Shown here piece by piece: positions 27,258 through 35,603 of a stretch of DNA of 64,000 bases. The stretch covers positions 1 through 64,000 of the forward strand of contig NZ_JAWLCI010000018.1 of assembly GCF_041687215.1 (NCBI RefSeq). Direction: 5' to 3'. The stretch is from Mariniphaga sp041687215 (GTDB taxonomy: Bacteria; Bacteroidota; Bacteroidia; Bacteroidales; Prolixibacteraceae). The notes under the pieces were generated by a model, which saw only the letters and a list, made by a program, of their open reading frames with translations, had not been told where the DNA came from and did not search any database. The stretch's first letter is position 1; each line of letters starts with the position of its first letter. A program made the translations under genes and the position numbers.

Positions 27258-28289
27258 TTATTTCTCCAGTTCCAAAGAAACTTTCCAGGTTTGAGTTTTT
27301 TCTTTAATAATAAGCTGGTACCTGTTTTTGTAAAGAATCTCGAGTCGTTTTTTTGCGTTTCGAACTCCTACCCCGCCAGTATTCTTCTCGCGCACCTTCT
27401 TTTGTGCAGGCAAACTGTTTTCAATCTGAAAAAGAAGTTTTTCTGTAGAAGCAATGAGGATAATTTCAATGTCGAATTTCCCGTTTTTTCGACTGCCACC
27501 GTGTTTAAAACAGTTTTCAACAAAGGTAAAAAGTAACATGGGTGCAATTTTCCATTTTTCTACCGGCCCCGATATTTTAAAACTCAAATTCAAATCTGAA
27601 CCATAGCGTAGCCGTTCGAGTTCCACATAATTTTCAACGAGTTTAACCTCTTGTTCCACCGGAATTTCAGATTCGTTACATTCGTATAAAACGGCCTGAA
27701 GCAATGATGCCATTTGCGCAATTCCTTCGGTAGTTTTTGCCGATTCTGAAACAGATAATGAATACAAATTATTCATGGTATTAAACAAAAAATGCGGCTG
27801 TAATTGTGCTTTCAATAAATGCAACTCTTTTTTCAGGTTTTGTTTTTCCATTTCATGTTTTTCGGTTTGTTGTTCGAACCACTTTTTTACAATTTTTATG
27901 GCAAATGCAATGGCTACCATAAAATTGGTTTCCAAAAACAGGTAAAGAAATGTTACGCCTAAAACTGAATCGGATGTTACTGGCAAACCATTAATCAGCC
28001 TTAAAAAAACCCGTTCGCCAAGAGTGGCCAGCATCAATACTGCAACAACAAGTAAAACTGTTAAAACAAGTTTGCGGGTTTTCAGGTAAAACGGTAAAAT
28101 AGCATAAACAGTGGTGTAAGTTGCTGCCATAACAAAAGGCAACATGCAAAGCGATTCAATAAAATACCACTGAAAGTTTTGCCCGTACTTACCATAAACC
28201 GAACCAAAGAACAGCACATAAAATGTCCAAAACAAAAAATGGGTAATAATTCGCCGGTACCTTTTTGAAAATTTCCCCAGGATGTTCAT
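27258..28289 (-). CDS. LytS/YehU-type sensor histidine kinase
   Basis: This 343-residue paralogue is the first gene of the kinase operon. It has four transmembrane helices in residues 1-135, a short charged linker, then H166 in LQPHFLFNTMNNL, the N-box VENCFKHG and the G-box GGVGVRNAKKRL. All catalytic elements are present. The promoter region upstream carries a near-consensus TATCTTTC on the minus strand just before the start. Confidence 0.93.
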   Translation of the reverse strand: MNILGKFSKRYRRIITHFLFWTFYVLFFGSVYGKYGQNFQWYFIESLCMLPFVMAATYTTVYAILPFYLKTRKLVLTVLLVVAVLMLATLGERVFLRLINGLPVTSDSVLGVTFLYLFLETNFMVAIAFAIKIVKKWFEQQTEKHEMEKQNLKKELHLLKAQLQPHFLFNTMNNLYSLSVSESAKTTEGIAQMASLLQAVLYECNESEIPVEQEVKLVENYVELERLRYGSDLNLSFKISGPVEKWKIAPMLLFTFVENCFKHGGSRKNGKFDIEIILIASTEKLLFQIENSLPAQKKVREKNTGGVGVRNAKKRLEILYKNRYQLIIKEKTQTWKVSLELEK

Positions 28290-28443
28290 CGTTTAATTGT
28301 TTCTGACCGGAAAGATACGTGAACCAACCGAGATAAAAAACTGCAAACTACTGAATGTCAGAATCAATTCATTCAAAACCCTACGGTTTACAGACTAAAT
28401 ACAGTTGTTGGCTGACAAAATGTTACCGTTTATTGAAAATAAA

Positions 28444-28465
28444 GCCCCTGCCCTCTGGCAGAGGC
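28444..28465 (-). terminator. Intrinsic terminator after the 163-residue hypothetical gene
   Basis: On the minus strand GCCTCTGCC-AGAG-GGCAGGGGC forms a strong stem with one mismatch, followed by TTTATTTT. It lies about 77 bp beyond the stop of the gene at 28542-29033. The opposite strand also has a T-run, so it may work both ways. Confidence 0.65.
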
Positions 28466-28541
28466 TCATTTTTTCATCTCCATGAAAAAAATTGCGCTGT
28501 TTAATATCTTTTTCAGAATTCCAGATTCTGTTTATTCAAAA

Positions 28542-29033
28542 TCAGAATTGGGCGTGGTACTGTTCGTCAACCAAATTGGGAAAATAACATGCAATCAGTC
28601 CCAGCAGTTCGTCTTCGGATTTTGGTTTTTGTGTAATTACGCGTTGGGAATAATAACTCACTTTATTGAATTTGGAATCGCAGGTTGCTTCGGGCAATTC
28701 ACGGTACTTTTTCTCCATTTTCTGTACACCGAAAATTCCTTTTTCGAATGCATACTGTACTTCAAACTGGTCGGAACGAACCACAAAAGTGGTACTCTTT
28801 TTCCCTTTAACTACGCCAATTCGAACCGGATTGGCCGTTTTTTCATACATTAATTCATAAGTGGTAACTGCCTGGTTGTTAATAACCATCGGAGATTCTG
28901 ACATTTCAATGGTATATTTCCCGAAATTAGTTAATGAGTTTCCAGTAATAGCCTGACCTTCTTTAATTTTTGCAGAAACACCCATAACTAACGCCAGCAA
29001 AAACACTCCTAAAAAATACATTTTTGTTTTCAT
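28542..29033 (-). CDS. Hypothetical exported protein
   Basis: The 163-residue protein has a signal peptide (about residues 1-21, MGVSA). The mature part is beta-rich (GKYTIEMSESPMVINNQ, then MYEKTANPVRIGVVKGK), with one Cys in the middle and one near the end. It could be a periplasmic protein induced alongside the LytS/LytTR locus, but I recognise no family. Confidence 0.7.
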   Translation of the reverse strand: MKTKMYFLGVFLLALVMGVSAKIKEGQAITGNSLTNFGKYTIEMSESPMVINNQAVTTYELMYEKTANPVRIGVVKGKKSTTFVVRSDQFEVQYAFEKGIFGVQKMEKKYRELPEATCDSKFNKVSYYSQRVITQKPKSEDELLGLIACYFPNLVDEQYHAQF

Positions 29034-29148
29034 GATAATAATTGTTTATTGTTTCACTGACCCAAATGTAAGTAACCTTTTGAATGGCAACAATTTATTT
29101 CAATAACCGAACCTTTTTCAACAACAATCTGCGCATTCCAACCCATAA

Positions 29149-29298
29149 ATGGAGATTTTAGTAGTTGGTAGTCTTTTATTGGCCGTTTGCATTTTTTTGA
29201 GAGAAAATTTGAAAAACAGACCAAAACCAGAACTGCTAAAACAGCGAATATTTATCCTGTTTTCTTATTTTTGGAACTTCATTTTAAAAACCTTTTAA
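29149..29298 (+). CDS. Possible 49-residue membrane peptide upstream of the GH92 gene
   Basis: The frame begins MEILVVGSLLLAVCIFLREN, one transmembrane helix with a basic flank, then a second aromatic-rich helix ending FILKTF. It lies 12 bp before the GH92 start, but the GH92 -7 box falls inside it, which argues against it being the first gene of that operon. No family is recognised. Confidence 0.22.
   Translation: MEILVVGSLLLAVCIFLRENLKNRPKPELLKQRIFILFSYFWNFILKTF
29266..29273 (+). promoter_or_regulatory. Candidate -7 promoter box for the GH92 gene
   Basis: TATTTTTG matches TAnnTTTG, 37 nt before the ATG of the mannosidase gene. Confidence 0.4.
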
Positions 29299-29310
29299 AA
29301 AACCTGTGAT

Positions 29311-31557
29311 ATGAAGATTCTACGCATTCCGACTTTATTTCTTGCACTTATTTTTTTGGCAAGTTGTGCACAAAAAGAAGATAAAAATTACCTTCAATAT
29401 ATTGACCTGCTGATTGGCACGGGCCCGGCAACAACACCCTCTGCTACAAAAGACAGGGGAACACAGGAACATTATGGCCAAACTATTCCGGCTGTAACAG
29501 CTCCGTTTGGCATGACCCAGTGGACGCCTCAAACCCATAATACTGAAACAAAATGTATTGCCCCGTTTTACTGGGGAACGCCCACCCTCCAAGGTTTTCG
29601 GGCCACCCACTGGACTAGCGGCTCCTGCGTGCAGGATTACGGAAGCTTCACTGTTTTCCCAACAGTTACCGGTGAGGAATTCAGGTTTTTGCCAACGCAG
29701 CGGAAAACATTGTATATATACGATGCAGATAAATCATCGCCTGCATATTACGCTGCCATGTTGCCCGAAAAAAATATTCTGACAGAAATAACAGCTACAA
29801 AGCGAACTGGTTTCTTCCGGTTTTCGTGGCTCGAACCTGAAAATGCAACCGTAATAATTGATGTGAACAGCGATGAAGGTGAAGGATACATAAAAATTGA
29901 TGCTGAAAAGGGAGAAGTTTACGGATACAATCCGGTGCACCGCATTTACAACGGCAGTGGAAAACCAGCCGGTTTCAGCGGCTATTTTGTGGCCCGGTTT
30001 GATAAACCGTTTAGCAAAACCGGAACTTTTGGGAACAACGAACTTTTTCATGGAACCAATGAATTGCAAAACAATAACTATTTAGGCGCCTATGTTACGT
30101 TCAATTTAGCTGAAGGCGAAGCCCTTAAAATGAAAATGGGCACTTCGTTTACCAGCATTGAAAATGCCCGCCAAAATATGGAAACCGAAATTCCGCACTG
30201 GGATTTTGACAAAACAAAATCTGAACTCGACAAAACATGGAATACTATTCTGGGAAGAATTGATGTGGAAGGAGGCTCAGATGATGATTTTACCAAATTT
30301 TATACTGCCATGTACCACAGCTTCATCCACCCCAGATTATTCAGCGATGTAAACGGCGAGTATCCGCAATTTGGCGGTGGCGAAACCGTTCAAAAAGCCA
30401 ATGGGTTTGAATATTACTGCGATTTTACCAACTGGGATATTTTCAGGGCGCAAATGCCGCTGGTAAGCCTTGTGGCTCCCGAACAGTATGAACACATGGT
30501 AAAATCGCTTATTGTAAAAGCTGAACAGGGCGGATGGTTGCCCGTTTTCCCCATGTGGAACAGCTACACTTCGGCCATGATTGGCGACCACAGTACAGCC
30601 ATTATTGCCGATGCGCTGGCGAAAGGTTTTGAGTTCGACACAGAAAAAGCATACCAATTTATGCGGAAAAATGCTTTTGAAACCCCGAAAAATATGGATG
30701 ATTATATCGATGGAAAAGGCCGCCGGGCATTGGATTCGTATTTGCAGTTCGGATACATTCCTATAGAAGACGAAGTTCCACATGCTTTTCACCGGAACGA
30801 ACAGGTTTCCCGCACACTGGAATATGCTTACAACGACTGGGCTGTGGCACAGGTTGCCCAAAAACTGGGAGAAACAGATGATTACAACGAGTTGATGGCA
30901 CGGTCGCTCAATTATGCCAATGTGTTCGACCCGGACAAAGGCTGGGTTTGCGGACGGTATGGCGACGGAACATTTACCGACGAGTTTGATGCCAACGGAG
31001 ATATGTTTTACATTACCGAAGGAACACCCAAACATTACACCTGGTATGTACCGCACGATGTGGAAGGTTTAATGGATTTAATGGGCGGGAAAGAACCTTT
31101 TGCCCAAAAGCTGAATGCGCTCATCGACAACAAAGAATACTGGCACGGAAATGAACCCAGCCATCAGATTCCATATTTGTTCAACTACGTGGGGCAATGG
31201 CAAAAAACACAGGAAACCGTTAAACACATTTTACAAACCGAATACGGCACCGGACCCGGCGGAATTTCGGGCAATGACGATTCCGGGCAAATGTCGGCCT
31301 GGTATGTGTTTGGCGCAGCAGGTTTTTACCCGGTTTGTCCCGGAAGTAACGAATACCAGCTATCTTCGCCAACATTTGAAAAAGTGACTTTTAATTTGAA
31401 TAAAAAATATTATTCCGGTAAAAGTTTTGTTCTGGAAACCACACCCGGAAATCAATACGGCACATTTTCTTCTGTAAAACTGAACGGAAAAGAAATTGAG
31501 CCGGTAATAAATCATGATGAATTGAAGAAAGGTGGGAAGCTGGAGTTTGTGCAATAA
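29311..31557 (+). CDS. GH92 family alpha-mannosidase, lipoprotein
   Basis: The 748-residue lipoprotein (lipobox LASC, Cys about residue 19) carries the GH92 layout: an N-terminal beta-sandwich followed by an (alpha/alpha)6 barrel. Family hallmarks are DLLIGTG near the start, YTWYVPHDVEGL, EPSHQIPYLFNYVG and GNDDSGQMSAWYVFGAAGFYPV. GH92 enzymes are calcium-dependent exo-alpha-1,2/1,3/1,4-mannosidases acting on N-glycans or yeast mannan; linkage preference cannot be read here. It is not in a SusC/SusD locus, so it may use glycans delivered by other systems. Confidence 0.95.
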   Translation: MKILRIPTLFLALIFLASCAQKEDKNYLQYIDLLIGTGPATTPSATKDRGTQEHYGQTIPAVTAPFGMTQWTPQTHNTETKCIAPFYWGTPTLQGFRATHWTSGSCVQDYGSFTVFPTVTGEEFRFLPTQRKTLYIYDADKSSPAYYAAMLPEKNILTEITATKRTGFFRFSWLEPENATVIIDVNSDEGEGYIKIDAEKGEVYGYNPVHRIYNGSGKPAGFSGYFVARFDKPFSKTGTFGNNELFHGTNELQNNNYLGAYVTFNLAEGEALKMKMGTSFTSIENARQNMETEIPHWDFDKTKSELDKTWNTILGRIDVEGGSDDDFTKFYTAMYHSFIHPRLFSDVNGEYPQFGGGETVQKANGFEYYCDFTNWDIFRAQMPLVSLVAPEQYEHMVKSLIVKAEQGGWLPVFPMWNSYTSAMIGDHSTAIIADALAKGFEFDTEKAYQFMRKNAFETPKNMDDYIDGKGRRALDSYLQFGYIPIEDEVPHAFHRNEQVSRTLEYAYNDWAVAQVAQKLGETDDYNELMARSLNYANVFDPDKGWVCGRYGDGTFTDEFDANGDMFYITEGTPKHYTWYVPHDVEGLMDLMGGKEPFAQKLNALIDNKEYWHGNEPSHQIPYLFNYVGQWQKTQETVKHILQTEYGTGPGGISGNDDSGQMSAWYVFGAAGFYPVCPGSNEYQLSSPTFEKVTFNLNKKYYSGKSFVLETTPGNQYGTFSSVKLNGKEIEPVINHDELKKGGKLEFVQ

Positions 31558-31561
31558 AGTA

Positions 31562-32157
31562 AAAGCCGGCTGGAAGCCGGCTGGTATTTGTTGCTTTTAC
31601 TCAATAAAACACCAGGCTGAAGCCTGGCGCTGGTTTTAAATAAATACTGGGAAAAATTAGCGCCATGCTTTAGCATGGTGAATAATTAAAACCATCGTTC
31701 AAACAAAAAGCCGGCTTGAAGCCGGCTGGTATTTGTTGCTTTTACTCAATAAAACACCTGGCTGAAGCCTGGCGCTGGTTTTAAATAAATATTGGGAAAA
31801 ATTAGCGCCAAGCTTTAGCATGGTGAAGAATTCAAACCACCGTTCAAACAAAAAGCCGGCTTCAAGCCGACTTCGTTTATTTCGCTTTTTGCACATCACG
31901 CCAGGCTGAAGCCCGGCGCTGGTTTTAAATAATTCCTGGAAAAAATTAGCGCCATGCTTTAGCATGGTGAATAATTCAAACCACCGTTCAAACAAAAAGC
32001 CGGCTTCAAGCCGGCTTCGGTTACATCGGCTTTAACACATTAAACCAGGCTGAAGCCTGGCACTGGTTTTAAATAAATCCTGGAAAAAATAAGCGCCATG
32101 CTTTAGCATGGTGAAGAAAGGTAAAACATAAAACCAACAGCCGGCTTCAGCCGGCTT
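31562..32157. repeat. Left block of palindromic repeat array (about 145-bp units)
   Basis: Four tandem units and a fifth partial one start at about 31562, 31707, 31852, 31996 and 32137 (spacing 145, 145, 144, 141). Each full unit holds hairpin A (AAGCCGGCTT-x-AAGCCGGCTT), hairpin B (CCAGGCT-GA-AGCCTGG) and hairpin C (CCATGCT-TT-AGCATGG), joined by conserved AT-rich spacers. The A-B spacer comes in about three versions. The last partial unit is hairpin A only and ends 15 bp from the transposase stop. The block follows the GH92 stop directly. Confidence 0.93.
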
Positions 32158-32171
32158 TCATGAATATCAGT

Positions 32172-32606
32172 TCAATCATTAAAAAAACCATAATTCTTTT
32201 TCCATTCCTGATATTCCTCTTCAAAGGTTTTTCTTTTGTGATGCTCATCCTGATTTCGAATATACTTTTTCACTGCATCCAGTTGAGATGCACTTACCGA
32301 AAAAGCTCCGTACCCCCTTTGCCACGAAAATTTCCCCTGAATCAGATTTTGCTCGTTCATCCAATGTGATGATGATCCTTTTATCATTTTTGTAAAATCA
32401 GATAAACAAACATTTGCAGGCAAATCAATTAAAAGATGAATATGTTCAGGCTGAACATTTATTGCCAGGATCGGGCATTGAATTTCTTTGGATTTTTCGA
32501 GAATAAAATTCTTCAATTCAATTTTTGAACTACCTGTAAAAAGCCTAACTCTGTTTTTGGTTGACCAGGTAATGTGGAGATAATTTCGAACGAACGAATG
32601 CAACAT
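32172..32606 (-). mobile_element. IS200-like Y1 transposase (REP-associated tyrosine transposase, RAYT)
   Basis: The 144-residue protein is a complete Y1_Tnp domain. The HUH motif is H55-I-H57 in PEHIHLLIDLP, a typical WQRGYGAFSVS segment follows, and the catalytic Tyr is probably Y115 in KKYIRNQDEHH. It would cut and join single-stranded DNA at hairpins. Because it is embedded in the palindromic array, with repeat blocks on both sides and no separate IS200 ends visible, it is best described as a RAYT serving the repeats. The frame is intact. Confidence 0.9.
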
Positions 32607-32621
32607 AGTTTTATTTGTTTG

Positions 32622-33000
32622 AAAGCCGGCTAGAAGCTGGCTGATTTATTATTCTTTTCTTTTAAAACACACCAGGCTGAAGCCTGGAGCTAATTTTGAT
32701 TCATCTGATTTTCAAACAACAATTTAATTTAAAAAATCCATTCAATCAAATGAGAAATTTTTTTAACACAAAAAGCCGGCTTCAAGCCGGCTGGTATTTG
32801 TTGCTTTTACTCAATAAAACACCAGGCTGAAGCCTGGCCCTGGTTTTAAATAAATCCTGGAAAAAATTAGCGCCATGCTTTAGCATGGTGAATAATTCAA
32901 GCAACCCTTCAAACAAAAAGCCGGCTTCAAGCCGGCTTCGGTTACATCGGCTTTAACACATTACACCAGGCTGAAGCCTGGCGCTGGTTTTAATTAAATA
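32622..33000. repeat. Right block of palindromic repeat array
   Basis: Three units lie upstream of the transposase: a degenerate one from 32622 (hairpins A and B, no C), a full one from 32772 and a truncated one from 32917 (A and B only). All have the same orientation as the left block. Hairpin totals over both blocks are eight A, seven B and five C. Confidence 0.92.
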
Positions 33001-33029
33001 CTGAAAAAAGATTTTTAATTGATTAAAAC

Positions 33030-33049
33030 CCGTCCGATAAATCGGACGG
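33030..33049. repeat. Short perfect hairpin CCGTCCGAT-AA-ATCGGACGG
   Basis: Nine-bp arms with a 2-nt loop sit 30 bp beyond the repeat array. The rest of 33050-33275 is AT-rich with poly-T tracts and holds no recognisable gene; it must contain the promoter for the 160-residue gene. Confidence 0.6.
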
Positions 33050-33275
33050 CAAATAATACAAAATACTTTTTCACAAAATATGTTCAGTCTGGCGCTGCTG
33101 GTGCGAATATTTTTTTTACCTTTTTTACATCCTCGCTCCTCCGCCACAAAAAATGTTTTATAGCACAATGTAGGTTTTTTTAATTTATTTTTTTGTAATG
33201 TTCTGATATTCATATTAAATTGCCTACGCTTTTAAACATATTTACAAACCATTAACATTTTAAAAACTCCAAATT

Positions 33276-33758
33276 ATGGACAACAAAATCAATTTTACAA
33301 TTCCTGACGAGGTTATTACAGAAGTAACCCAAAAGTTAAATGAAGTGGCATCAGTGCTGCAACCTTATTTAATTGCACTCACTCCCGAGGAAAGAAGGAC
33401 TATCCCAAAAATGAGCGACAAAACAGTCCCGTTTGTTGAAAAAACCCTTGAGTACTGCCAAACTGCACCCCAGTTTGCACCACCGTACATGGATCGCGAA
33501 GGCCTGGCCGGCGATATGAAAGTTACAGAACAGCTTACTCCGCTTTTGCGCACCGTTACAGCATTAAACGACGGCCTCGACGATACGGTTATGGAAGCCG
33601 GGGGAGAAAGTTATGTAAATGCGCTGAGTTATTACAACTCGGTAAAACAGGCCACCAAAATGAATGTGCCGGGGGCCAAATCGATTTACGACGACCTGAA
33701 AAAACGGTTTGAAAAAACAAAATCGGGCAACGGAGATCCAAAGCCTTCCGCCGATTAA
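33276..33758 (+). CDS. Conserved-looking hypothetical cytoplasmic protein
   Basis: The 160-residue protein has no signal peptide or membrane segment. It is mainly helical: VITEVTQKLNEVASVLQPYL, then a TPEERRTIPKM turn and long C-terminal helices ending in a charged, Pro-rich tail. It resembles small Bacteroidota proteins without known function. It stands alone between the repeat array and the palindromic element, and is followed by a clear T-rich terminator. Confidence 0.72.
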   Translation: MDNKINFTIPDEVITEVTQKLNEVASVLQPYLIALTPEERRTIPKMSDKTVPFVEKTLEYCQTAPQFAPPYMDREGLAGDMKVTEQLTPLLRTVTALNDGLDDTVMEAGGESYVNALSYYNSVKQATKMNVPGAKSIYDDLKKRFEKTKSGNGDPKPSAD

Positions 33759-33762
33759 AAGC

Positions 33763-33796
33763 AAAAAAGGGGCGTCCCACCAGGCGCCTTTTTTTT
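33763..33796 (+). terminator. Intrinsic terminator after the 160-residue hypothetical gene
   Basis: AAAAAAGGGGCG-loop-GGCGCCTTTTTTTTT forms a stem with one or two mismatches followed by a nine-T run, starting a few bases after the stop codon. Confidence 0.65.
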
Positions 33797-33862
33797 TGGC
33801 CTTTTTGCCCACCCCGAAACCGGACCAGTTCAACATGTGGGGTAACGTTTATTTTAAACACC

Positions 33863-34064
33863 AAAAACCTTATTTCCGGGTGTTAACCTTAGTAGCTTCG
33901 TTCAACCGGCTACCTGAAACCTTATTCACCTTATTTCCAAACACATCCTGAAAATGTTTTAAAAACCGTACCTGTTTTTATTTTCATTTGATTGGAAAAA
34001 TAAGGTTTAAAGGTTTTGTAAACCGATTGTGCTACTAAGGTTTAATAAAAAGAATAAGGTTTTT
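33863..34064. repeat. 200-bp imperfect palindromic element (MITE-like)
   Basis: The ends AAAAACCTTATT (33863-33874) and AATAAGGTTTTT (34053-34064) are inverted. Further in, TTAACCTTAGTAGC (33883-33896) pairs with GCTACTAAGGTTTAA (34031-34045), then an ACCTTATTTCCAA segment pairs with TTGGAAAAATAAGG. The centre again folds on itself (TGAAAAT.../...ATTTTCA). A related half-copy lies at 40394-40497. It encodes nothing. Confidence 0.7.
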
Positions 34065-34197
34065 ATCACTCAGAAATAAACGCTGTTCATCCAATACCCT
34101 TTTTCTTTTTGTCTTTACTTGATTTACATATATTTACACATGATTTTTTAGTCAATCAGATGTTGCCCGCAAAAATGTGATGTGATCTCCGAAAAAT

Positions 34198-34462
34198 CCC
34201 TCAGGGGGGTACTACCGAGGTGGGGAGTGGTACTTCCGAAGTGGGGGGGTGTACCTCAAAGACTCAAATTTGAGGTTCCAAGAATATAATTTGAGGCAAA
34301 ATGGTTCAACCTCCGGCCTCAGAGGGTCAAACGTGAGGCTTAAAGGATCAAACTTTAACCTCAGATAATCAAATTTGAGGTAAAAAGGCTCAACGTTGAG
34401 GCCCGGAGGGTATAATTTGAAGCAAAAAAGCTCAACGCTGAGGTTCAGAATGGTCAAATTGG
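34198..34462. repeat. Degenerate tandem array with exact 21-bp period
   Basis: Units begin at 34261, 34282, 34303, 34324, 34345, 34366, 34387, 34408, 34429 and 34450 without a single indel. The consensus is near GGGTCAAATTTGAGGCnnAnA, whose centre is palindromic. Three G-rich units (34198, 34219, 34240) keep the same 21-bp phase but a different core (GGTACTnCCGA). Sequence identity between units is low while the period is perfect. On the minus strand 34212-34457 stays open for 81 codons as heptads such as LKFDPLS and LTFDPLR. Confidence 0.85.
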
Positions 34463-34697
34463 TTTTTTAGAATTTTGAGGAACCAAAAAATATTAAACTT
34501 GTACTTTCCGTCACAGATACAGCAGCGAGGGCTTACAAAACATTATAAATCCGTTCGATGATATGCAAATATTAAATAAGAAAGGATGATAAAATTTCCA
34601 CTGAAAAAAAATATTGTAAAGCTTTGGATCACAGACAACATAGTTATACACCATGTTGAAAAAAAGCGCAATTCAACTAAAATTTGAACTATTAAAT
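34463..34697. other. AT-rich leader before the restriction gene
   Basis: No gene or strong hairpin is seen in these 235 bp between the 21-bp array and the -7 box of the endonuclease gene. Base composition drops visibly here and stays low to about 36700. Confidence 0.4.
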
Positions 34698-34705
34698 TAT
34701 CTTTG
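34698..34705 (+). promoter_or_regulatory. Candidate -7 promoter box for the restriction endonuclease gene
   Basis: TATCTTTG matches TAnnTTTG and ends 10 nt before the ATG at 34716, so the mRNA would have almost no leader. Confidence 0.38.
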
Positions 34706-34715
34706 AAAATAAAAA

Positions 34716-35603
34716 ATGACACCACTAGGAGAAGATTTACAAACCGCAAAGAATAATATTGCAGATTTTCAGGATATTACAATAAGAGTTCTCGAATATC
34801 TTCCAAATGTTCTTAGTGGGTCAAAAGAAAAAAATAATTACATTATTTATGTAAGCACAAATTCAGGGACTACTAAGTATCTAAGACCAATTAATAAGAA
34901 AATATTTATTAATAGTCCAACAAATTTCAAAGACAATTTTAAGGCATTTCAATTAGTTCTTGCTAAAGTTAAAACTGGCAAAAAAACTGATAAAATTGAG
35001 AAGGACATTATTGACTCGGTTCTTTATACAATCCAACAATCAATTGGTGTTGGTTTAGATTTGACTGTACACCCAAATAGTGCAAGGAAGCATGTTGGCA
35101 ATAGATTTGAAGAGCTGGTTAGATGTGTTTTCACAGAAATAGGTATTACTAATAAAAGACTGGTATTAAAAATCCCATATACAAGTGATAAAAGCATAAA
35201 ATATTATAAAAGTGAAAATGATGTAGTATTATCACCATACCCAAAAGTTAAATCTACTTCTAAAGACCTTAATCCCAATGAGGTCGTAGTTTCTGTCAAA
35301 ACCACATCAAAAGACCGAATGGGTAAAATGTTTTTAGATAAAATTTTATTGGAAAAATTTGTAAACCATCCCCAAAAAATAATAGGTATTTTTTTGAATG
35401 ATGTACAACGAAAAGATACTGATAATATCAGTTACACTTTAGTTTCCGGTTCATTTTTAGTGTACACTCAATTCATTGGGAAGCTTGAAGGAGTATATTA
35501 TTTAGACCCTCCGCCAACAGCGACAAAAGCACCTTACACAAACTACATGAAACAATTCTCAGAATTAATAACGACTGATATAAAAACCTTATTAACTCCT
35601 TAA
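34716..35603 (+). CDS. Predicted type II restriction endonuclease
   Basis: The 295-residue protein has no export signal. Residues about 100-230 look like a PD-(D/E)xK nuclease core: a helix with GNRFEELVRCVFTE, an Asp in SENDVVLSP and a strand-Lys motif VVVSVKTTSKDRMGKMFLDK, where S-x-K-T-[TS]-x-D-R resembles the active-site strand of several type II enzymes. Its partner is the convergent methyltransferase, whose 3' end it overlaps by 12 bp. Assignment rests on the motif plus this pairing; recognition sequence unknown. The region is AT-rich relative to neighbours. Confidence 0.75.
   Translation: MTPLGEDLQTAKNNIADFQDITIRVLEYLPNVLSGSKEKNNYIIYVSTNSGTTKYLRPINKKIFINSPTNFKDNFKAFQLVLAKVKTGKKTDKIEKDIIDSVLYTIQQSIGVGLDLTVHPNSARKHVGNRFEELVRCVFTEIGITNKRLVLKIPYTSDKSIKYYKSENDVVLSPYPKVKSTSKDLNPNEVVVSVKTTSKDRMGKMFLDKILLEKFVNHPQKIIGIFLNDVQRKDTDNISYTLVSGSFLVYTQFIGKLEGVYYLDPPPTATKAPYTNYMKQFSELITTDIKTLLTP

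Noticed and set aside
31699..31995. 98-codon open frame on the minus strand
   Set aside because: It is a translation of the palindromic repeat units (it repeats FERWFE...TML and LFKTSA words) and not an independent gene.
31562..33000. CRISPR-like array
   Set aside because: Repeats are 20-25 bp hairpins of three kinds in a 145-bp compound unit with conserved spacers; CRISPR spacers should be unique, and there are no cas genes.
32953..33213. 86-codon open frame on the minus strand
   Set aside because: Low-complexity Lys/Phe-rich translation of AT-rich spacer, ending inside a repeat unit.
34198..34462. CRISPR or VNTR with spacers
   Set aside because: The 21-bp units abut with no spacers and are strongly diverged.
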